Assembly: GCF_000960975.1 (NCBI RefSeq)
Contig: NZ_CP010803.1
Location: forward strand, 1 to 64,000
Source: Martelella endophytica
GTDB taxonomy: Bacteria; Pseudomonadota; Alphaproteobacteria; Rhizobiales; Rhizobiaceae
Reading direction: 5' to 3'
Length of the DNA stretch: 64,000 nucleotides
In this document: one piece after another, positions 59,701-64,000 of the stretch
Numbering within the stretch: position 1 is the first letter of the stretch
Layout of the letters: every line of letters starts with the position of its first letter
Program-made: the position numbers and the translations under genes
Notes under the pieces: model-generated
Seen by the model: only the letters and a program-made list of their open reading frames with translations
Databases searched by the model: none
Told to the model about the DNA's origin: nothing

Positions 59701-61590
59701 GTTATTGGTGGTGATGCCGCCAGTCATGGACGTTGCGCCTTCAAAGACGCCGTCGCTGGTGTTGGTGACCACGCCACCCGAGACCGTCGTCGTGCCGGTC
59801 ACCGTGCCGGAATTGGTGAACACGCCGCCCGTGTTCGAGAGCGTGCCGATTGTCCCGCCGTTCTCATTGACGGCAATGCCGGAATTGGTCAGCCCGCCGA
59901 TAGAGCCGCCGCTGGCATTGGTAAAGCCGGGCACCAGAACGAGGCCGAACGAGGAATTGGTCACCATGCCGGCAACCGTCCCGTTGTTGGTCGCAACGCC
60001 GCCGGTAATGCCGAGCGTATTGTCGATCGAGCCGTTGTTGGTGAGGATGCCGCCGGTCATAGACGTGGCGCCTTCAAAGACGCCATCGCTGTTGTTGGTG
60101 ACCACACCGCCCGAGATGGACGTCGTGCCGGTCACCGTGCCGGAATTGGAGAAGGTGCCATTGGTGTTGGAGAGCGTGCCGATCGAAGCGCCGTTCTCGT
60201 TGACGGCAATGCCGGAATTGGAGAGCCCGCCGATCGAACCTCCGCCGGCATTGGTGAAGCCCGGAGCCACAACGATACCGATCGAGGAATTGGTCACCAT
60301 GCCCGTCACCGAGCCATTGTTGGTGACAATGCCGCTGGTGATGCCGAGCGTGTTGTTGATCGTGCCGTTGTTGGTGAAGCTGGTCAGCGCACCCGAAACC
60401 GTCGTGGCACCGTTGATCGTGCCGTTATTGGTCGTGATACCACCAGTCATAGACGTGGCGCCTTCAAAGACGCCATCGCTGTTGTTGGTGACCACACCGC
60501 CCGAGATGGACGTCGTGCCGGTGACCGTGCCGGAATTGGAGAAGGTGCCATTGGTATTGGAGAGCGTGCCGATCGAAGCGCCATTCTCGTTGACGGCAAT
60601 GCCGGAATTCGCGAGCCCACCGATCGAACCGCCGCTGGCATTGGTGAAGCCCGGAGCCACAATGATACCGATCGAGGAATTGGTCACCATGCCCGTCACC
60701 GAGCCATTGTTGGTGACAATGCCGCTGGTGATGCCGAGCGTGTTGTTGATCGTGCCGTTGTTGGTGAAGCTGGTCAGCGCACCCGAAACCGTCGTGGCAC
60801 CGTTGATCGTGCCGTTATTGGTCGTGATACCACCGGTCATAGACGTGGCGCCTTCAAAGACGCCATCGCTGTTGTTGGTGACAACACCACCCGAGATGGA
60901 CGTCGTGCCGGTGACCGTGCCGGAATTGGAGAAGGTGCCATTGGTGTTGGAGAGCGTGCCGATCGAAGCGCCGTTCTCGTTGACGGCAATGCCGGAATTG
61001 GTGAGCCCGCCGATCGAACCGCCGCTGGCGTTGGTGAAGCCGGGGACCAGAACGAGGCCGATCGAGGAATTGGTCACCATACCGGTGACCGAACCGCTGT
61101 TGGTCGCAATGCCGCCGGAAATGGATGCCGCTCCGTTCACCGTGCCGGAATTCGTGAAGGTTCCGCCAGTTGCACTGACCTGGCCATTGAACGCACCGCC
61201 GCTTGCAATCGTGATGCTGCTAAGAACACCACCAACCGTCATCGTGTCTGCGGTCAGGTTGCCACCGTTGCGGATCGTGAAACTACCCCCACCGGAAACC
61301 GAAACCGACTGGACTGAATAGGTCTGATCAAGCCAAGGTGAGTTAAAGCTCGCCCCGATGTTTGCGTTATCGGCGGCGCCAGGCGCCGTGTTTCCGCTCC
61401 AGTTGGAGCCGACGACGAAATTGCCGTTGGTCGGAAAAAGGTCCCAGCTTCGATCGGCCGAAAACGAGGATGATGACGCTAACATCACGGCTCCAATGGC
61501 AAACACGCCGGAAAGCGCAGTCTGCGTGATCAGCGATCCCTTCCTCTTGAAAAAAACCGCGTTCGAATCACTGAATTTCCGCGAGTCCAT
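56734..61590 (-). CDS. Very large type V autotransporter
   Basis: This 1618-residue protein has an extended N-terminal signal (about residues 1-45, cleaved near SFSA), a passenger of about 1280 residues rich in Gly/Thr/Asn/Ser, and a C-terminal autotransporter barrel (about the last 290 residues, ending SLSMRAQF). The passenger is made almost only of TNSGTV-, TNNGTI- and GGVVTN-type parallel beta-helix turns, with tandem repeats of 130, 92 and 34 residues. It has no visible protease triad, so an adhesin or surface-spacer role is more likely. GGAAG precedes ATG 61590. The opposite strand happens to stay open for ~4.6 kb, a by-product of the repeats. Confidence 0.93.
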   Translation of the reverse strand: MDSRKFSDSNAVFFKRKGSLITQTALSGVFAIGAVMLASSSSFSADRSWDLFPTNGNFVVGSNWSGNTAPGAADNANIGASFNSPWLDQTYSVQSVSVSGGGSFTIRNGGNLTADTMTVGGVLSSITIASGGAFNGQVSATGGTFTNSGTVNGAASISGGIATNSGSVTGMVTNSSIGLVLVPGFTNASGGSIGGLTNSGIAVNENGASIGTLSNTNGTFSNSGTVTGTTSISGGVVTNNSDGVFEGATSMTGGITTNNGTINGATTVSGALTSFTNNGTINNTLGITSGIVTNNGSVTGMVTNSSIGIIVAPGFTNASGGSIGGLANSGIAVNENGASIGTLSNTNGTFSNSGTVTGTTSISGGVVTNNSDGVFEGATSMTGGITTNNGTINGATTVSGALTSFTNNGTINNTLGITSGIVTNNGSVTGMVTNSSIGIVVAPGFTNAGGGSIGGLSNSGIAVNENGASIGTLSNTNGTFSNSGTVTGTTSISGGVVTNNSDGVFEGATSMTGGILTNNGSIDNTLGITGGVATNNGTVAGMVTNSSFGLVLVPGFTNASGGSIGGLTNSGIAVNENGGTIGTLSNTGGVFTNSGTVTGTTTVSGGVVTNTSDGVFEGATSMTGGITTNNGTINGATTVSGVATTFTNTGTIDNTLGVTGGIVTNTGTVTGATGVSGGLLTNTGTIDNTLGVAGGVVINTGTVTGATGVSAGLLTNTGTIDNTLGITGGVVVNAGTVTGAAGISGGLLTNTGTLESTLDVLGGFVANEAGGDVVGLTTIYDGDVTNGLISAANFGTVINYSTGDINSNGFTNGSFGRTEALVNHGSSVNLIGGSIGTATNNAGTFTNSGSIDGALVVNGGTVDNNGNGVLNNGTVGGLTTISNDGLVTNSGTLADVVNGSYAGGSGSGFVNQAGGVAGALTNSGGATNEAGGTLASVLNTAGVFTNAGTVTGTLDVTGGSADNTGSVAGLTTISNDGVATNSGTLADVVNGSFAGGSGFGFVNQSGGVAGALTNSGGATNMAGATLASVTNDAGYFTNAGTVSGSVAVNAGTAENTGLIGGAVDIADNGTMTNSGQIDGLTTNAGLFATTGTLNGGLVNSGIASIRGTINGAIENSSLLDDTFSLTGDLVGNGTLSNQGTFTAWGGYTISGIDIDNSGTLNASNYKTDTGALKTAGTSATTLTVDSDITRGGRIALGTYADTTTDQIQVTGDFSGGDYDLALYGLNYLDTPEERTLITIDGTYSASVGDVYGLGNTANPLIVNSVRETANSVILTTALDMTPISGTLGGIYATQAFTGITTNRFDDSYVTAVDGAGKGCSPGTYTRMNGGSLNTASTASSAGSVSAKTDSDISFGGVELGLDYGCFDLGKAGGQVNFGLLGGLNSGSVSSNETVAGIGYSGQSTFDQQYFGGYASYLAGPFVAQLRTTYGRTAYDIDQMRTASGLSTSVFDQDGFDANQYTASGYLAYGFNMDRFTLLPSIGLSYSNSVFNDDLQVASGSPAQISFDDMETLVGSIGLAASASFTLDDNRGTIQPFLAGTYYNNFADDPTAYYVSSAGIRTPINTSTVDNYGEISVGFDYLTPPTSVLRQVSGQVRADFPVGKDVSGAQVSLSMRAQF
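58411..58962 (-). repeat. Two 276-bp (92-residue) tandem repeats in the autotransporter
   Basis: Units at 58411-58686 and 58687-58962 each begin GLTTISNDG and contain TLADVVNGS and FVNQ-GGVAGALTNSGGATN. They are in frame. Confidence 0.9.
59341..59646 (-). repeat. Three 102-bp (34-residue) tandem repeats in the autotransporter
   Basis: The starts 59341, 59443 and 59545 are exactly 102 bases apart, with a related fourth start at 59647. Each encodes TNTGTIDNTLG- followed by TGATGVSGGLL-type sequence. Confidence 0.9.
59728..61090 (-). repeat. 390-bp (130-residue) tandem repeats in the autotransporter
   Basis: Units begin at 59728 (333 bp, lacking 57 bp), 60061, 60451 and 60841 (about 250 bp). 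The two full copies differ at about 10 of 390 positions by eye. Units keep frame, and the short one is missing 19 residues, also in frame. Confidence 0.93.
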
Positions 61591-62028
61591 AGCCACTTCC
61601 GCCTCCATTTAAGCCGATACTTAAGTGCGGATTAGCTTAATTATTATTTTATGTATATATAAAATTCGACCCTTGCGTCAGTTTTGCACGACCTAGAAAC
61701 CAGAACGGCACAAACGCCATGGTTGCGCGAAATCGTCACCAACGGGCCGATCAGCGGTTGGGCTATAATTCGAAGCTCCGCCGACGCAGAAGATTGATGC
61801 AGCATGCCCGACCCGATGTTGAACTGGCACCGCTTGCGCTCGGGTTTTGATGATCAACGAACAGGAAGCCAGCGTTTCCGCGCGCCCTCCACGTCAGTGA
61901 TGCAATCTTTCAGCGGCAATTTTCCTCCCGACATCGCATCCGCCCGGACAATCGTAGATCGCCCTCGGCGAACCTATTGTGGTGACGGACGGCGCCGAAC
62001 CGATACCCTCGCCCTTGTGGCCAGTCAG
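61591..62028. other. Intergenic region with the autotransporter promoter area
   Basis: The part at 61610-61680 is AT-rich (TTATTTTATGTATATATAAAA) and on the minus strand should hold the autotransporter promoter; no clear -35/-10 pair was settled on. The rest (61680-62028) has no supported gene: a 142-codon plus-strand frame from 61804 runs into and overlaps the gene at 62029 on the other strand and lacks protein-like character. Confidence 0.45.
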
Positions 62029-62874
62029 CTAGAGCCACCTCAGGTTCGAAGGAGTGAGGATGTCACTGCTTGCAAAACCTGGCCGCAGAAGTGCTGCTCG
62101 AAAGGCGGGCATGCTCCGCTGCGGTTCGGGACATGTCTCGTCATGTCGTTGCAACAGCGCGGCAAGGGCACAAGCCTGAGCAACAAAGAGCGGTTCGCCA
62201 GAAGCCATGACAAGTTCCGAGCTGAGAACTGAGGTTTCCTCTCCGGCGGCTTCAGCCAGTATTCGTTCATAAAGCAGGAAAATCGAAGTATCTGTCTTCG
62301 GCCGAGCGGACAGAACAGCAGTTGTCGCACGGGCATTGCTTTCCGAAACGTCGGGGATTAGCTCGGCGGACTCCGTGGCGTCCAACTCGAACATTTTCGA
62401 AAAGTTGACTGAACCGCGCGTCCTGCGCTCCGTGAGATATCGGCTGAGCGACCTATTGTCGGGCAGACCGCGAGCCCGCCCATCAATGCCCGCTATGTCC
62501 ATCATCATGCCGCGAAAGAAATTGAGCCCGAAGTTGCAAAGCAGCGCATCCAGAATAGCTGCATCAAGAAGGTAACAGCTCGATCGCATAGCAGTGCTGG
62601 ATGCCCCACTGCCTGCGACATCCCATGCGCGTTCCCGATGGATGCCATAGGCTGTGTCAAAGAAACGAAACGACGTATACGCTTCAGCACACTGGAATGC
62701 GCGCTCGGGAAGCGCTTCGTCAAGGAGCGGCAGGCAGCCTCTTCCCGTCGCAATGCCACGGCCCTTGACCTCGATGTTCACGAAGGCATAGATCGCGCCC
62801 GTCTGCTTGCTGCCTGCGTGATGTTCGCGGATCGCAATGGCGCTCTCAAGCACCCGAAGCTTTGGTGCCGGCAT
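62029..62874 (-). CDS. Protein of uncertain family, possibly a decayed enolase-superfamily gene
   Basis: This 281-residue product starts at an ATG with a very good GGGAGGAAG site, so the start looks real. The first ~150 residues recall the N-terminal part of mandelate-racemase-like proteins (FVNIEVKGRGIATGRGCLPL, LDAAILDALLCNFGL) but weakly; the rest does not show the barrel with its KxK, D-x-N and E motifs. No such barrel was seen in other frames downstream. It may be a truncated or decayed gene, or a distinct protein. It is divergent from the LysR gene at 63040. Confidence 0.5.
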   Translation of the reverse strand: MPAPKLRVLESAIAIREHHAGSKQTGAIYAFVNIEVKGRGIATGRGCLPLLDEALPERAFQCAEAYTSFRFFDTAYGIHRERAWDVAGSGASSTAMRSSCYLLDAAILDALLCNFGLNFFRGMMMDIAGIDGRARGLPDNRSLSRYLTERRTRGSVNFSKMFELDATESAELIPDVSESNARATTAVLSARPKTDTSIFLLYERILAEAAGEETSVLSSELVMASGEPLFVAQACALAALLQRHDETCPEPQRSMPAFRAALLRPGFASSDILTPSNLRWL

Positions 62875-62997
62875 GGCTTCCTCCCAGGAAAACGCGACTT
62901 CCGATCGCTGATTGCGGCCCGTCGCCAACACGACGTCCTCACGTCGCAGTTTCAGCGTCAGGAGAAAATTAGCAGTTGCGTTGTCATCGGAAAAATA

Positions 62998-63007
62998 CGA
63001 AATTTCG
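62998..63007. promoter_or_regulatory. Palindrome CGAAATTTCG, candidate LysR site
   Basis: A perfect 10-bp palindrome lies 32 bases before the LysR ATG, in the divergent region. LysR regulators bind such T-N11-A dyads; a match by eye only. Confidence 0.4.
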
Positions 63008-63039
63008 CAATTATCATAGAAACCATCTATGGCGGAACG

Positions 63040-63981
63040 ATGGATAAAACCCTGCTTCAGTTTCTGGCCGTTGCCGATGAAGGCACGATCACGGGTGCGG
63101 CCGAGGCCTTGCGGGTGACGCAGCCAACGCTGACCTTCAATTTGAAAAAGCTCGAAAAACAGCTCGGCGTCAGCCTGTTCAAACGCTCATCCCGCGGCGT
63201 GAAGCTGACCGAATACGGACAGATGCTGTACGAAAACGCCACCGTGATGCGCCGCCTCTACGACAATGCGCTCAATGCGATCGAGATGAAGCGGGTGCAG
63301 CGCGAGGAGGGCATGACCATCGGGACCGGCTACTCCTGGTGGGCGCTATTTCTGAAGGATTTCGTTCTCGACTATGCCCGGAAATATCCCTCGGCCCCTG
63401 TGAATGTCAGCCTCGGCAATACGCTCAGGCTTATGGATCAGTTGGTTGCCGGCGATATTTCACTGTTTATCGGCCATCGCATCGATGACCTTGCCGGAGG
63501 CACCGAAGCCGATTTCCTGGAGGTCGGGCCGATCAGGGACGGCTATTTCGTGCGGCCCGGCCATCCGCTTCTGGGCGCTGAGCGAACCGCAAGCGAGGTG
63601 GCAGCATTTCCCTCCACGCTCGCCTTTCCGCCCGAAGCGCGCCAGCGACGGCTACTGCTGGAACAGAGCGGACGCGTGGCGGATGAAGATCGCCGTGCTG
63701 ATTATCTTGGCCGCGCCTTCACCTCCAATTCGCTGGAGGCCTGCCTCGACTATGTACTGGGCACCGACGCCGTGCTGCGCCATACAGATCTGATGGCACC
63801 GGAACTCACCCGCAAGGGTCTCGCGCGGGTGGCGCTTCACCCCGGCGCGGAGCCGCATGCACAGATACTCGGTCTTTACGTGATGGCCGACAAGCGCCGC
63901 GACCGGGCGCTTTCGAAACTCGTCGACACGCTTTATCGCAAGACCTGCGCTGTGGTTGGCGCAGGCCAGGTGAAGGCGTGA
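63040..63981 (+). CDS. LysR-type transcriptional regulator
   Basis: This 313-residue regulator has the LysR winged helix (residues ~1-60, FLAVADEGTITGAAEALRVTQPTLTFNLKKLE) and the effector-binding domain (from about 90). The recognition helix is QPTLTFNLKKLE. ATG 63040 starts MDKTLLQF. It is divergent from the uncertain gene at 62029 and probably controls it. Confidence 0.92.
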   Translation: MDKTLLQFLAVADEGTITGAAEALRVTQPTLTFNLKKLEKQLGVSLFKRSSRGVKLTEYGQMLYENATVMRRLYDNALNAIEMKRVQREEGMTIGTGYSWWALFLKDFVLDYARKYPSAPVNVSLGNTLRLMDQLVAGDISLFIGHRIDDLAGGTEADFLEVGPIRDGYFVRPGHPLLGAERTASEVAAFPSTLAFPPEARQRRLLLEQSGRVADEDRRADYLGRAFTSNSLEACLDYVLGTDAVLRHTDLMAPELTRKGLARVALHPGAEPHAQILGLYVMADKRRDRALSKLVDTLYRKTCAVVGAGQVKA

Positions 63982-64000
63982 GCCCGCCACTACAAGCCGA

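Noticed and set aside
56701-61321. Long open frames on the plus strand opposite the autotransporter (up to ~1538 codons)
   Set aside because: They mirror the repeats in the true gene and have low-complexity, Arg- or Pro/Val-rich protein sequence with no domain or ribosome site. Stop codons are rare there because of codon use on the other strand.
61804-62232. 142-codon plus-strand frame
   Set aside because: No ribosome site, no family features, and it overlaps the minus-strand gene at 62029.

Overview
The window is GC-rich, densely coded chromosomal DNA from an alphaproteobacterium, most likely of the Rhizobiaceae or a close relative in the Hyphomicrobiales. The evidence is gene content and order: a cycM-type cytochrome c divergent from kdsB-pheA, dnaX-ebfC-recR beside the SRP RNA gene and a YbaK-like deacylase, the zwf-pgl-edd Entner-Doudoroff operon, an Omp25/31-type porin, acetoacetyl-CoA synthetase and an rpsU operon. 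No plasmid, phage, IS or CRISPR signature was seen, and no tRNA or rRNA gene was found; the only clear RNA gene is the SRP RNA (ffs).

Layout. 0.3-7 kb: an M23 metallopeptidase, clpB with a sigma32-like promoter, rnd, a small membrane protein and a DedA protein. 7-11.3 kb: an alkaline phosphatase behind a Pho-box-like site, then a Tat-exported protein, a LolD-like ATPase and an FtsX-type permease with a His/Glu-rich loop, which look like one membrane system. 11.4-18.6 kb: an AEC transporter, cycM, kdsB, pheA, an LDH-family enzyme, a VOC protein, a WYL regulator, nudC and a HIT protein. 18.7-23.5 kb: ffs, ybaK, dnaX, ebfC, a LysE exporter, recR and an ABM protein. 23.4-31.1 kb, almost all on the minus strand: a HAD hydrolase, dsbB with a DUF5993 micro-protein, an alanine/sodium symporter, an LLM oxidoreductase, an rpsU operon, a cold-shock gene with a repeat-bearing 3' region, and aacS. 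31.3-36.3 kb: an AsmA protein, an outer-membrane barrel, a LysR regulator with a small divergent gene, and a BaiN-like flavoprotein.

36.4-45 kb: a puuA/puuB-like pair, zwf-pgl-edd with a strong terminator, and a Tat-exported metallophosphatase behind a second Pho-box-like site. 45-48.8 kb: a porin, a lipoprotein, an HXXEE membrane protein, and a copper-handling pair (DUF2946 plus a YcnI-PCu(A)C fusion). 49-56.6 kb: a MarR-like regulator, a complete peptide-type ABC importer and a cytoplasmic M14 carboxypeptidase in one operon. 56.7-61.6 kb: a very large autotransporter whose passenger was built by three sizes of tandem duplication (390, 276 and 102 bp). The right end carries a LysR regulator divergent from a gene of uncertain, possibly decayed, identity.

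Themes that tie genes together are phosphate scavenging (two exported phosphatases with Pho-box-like promoters), copper or metal handling (His-rich FtsX permease, YcnI-PCu(A)C), peptide uptake plus intracellular trimming (ABC-M14 operon), and surface variation (repeat-built autotransporter). No wholly new system is demonstrated. The best candidates for new biology are the Tat protein/LolD/FtsX cluster, the ABC-M14 operon and the autotransporter repeats.
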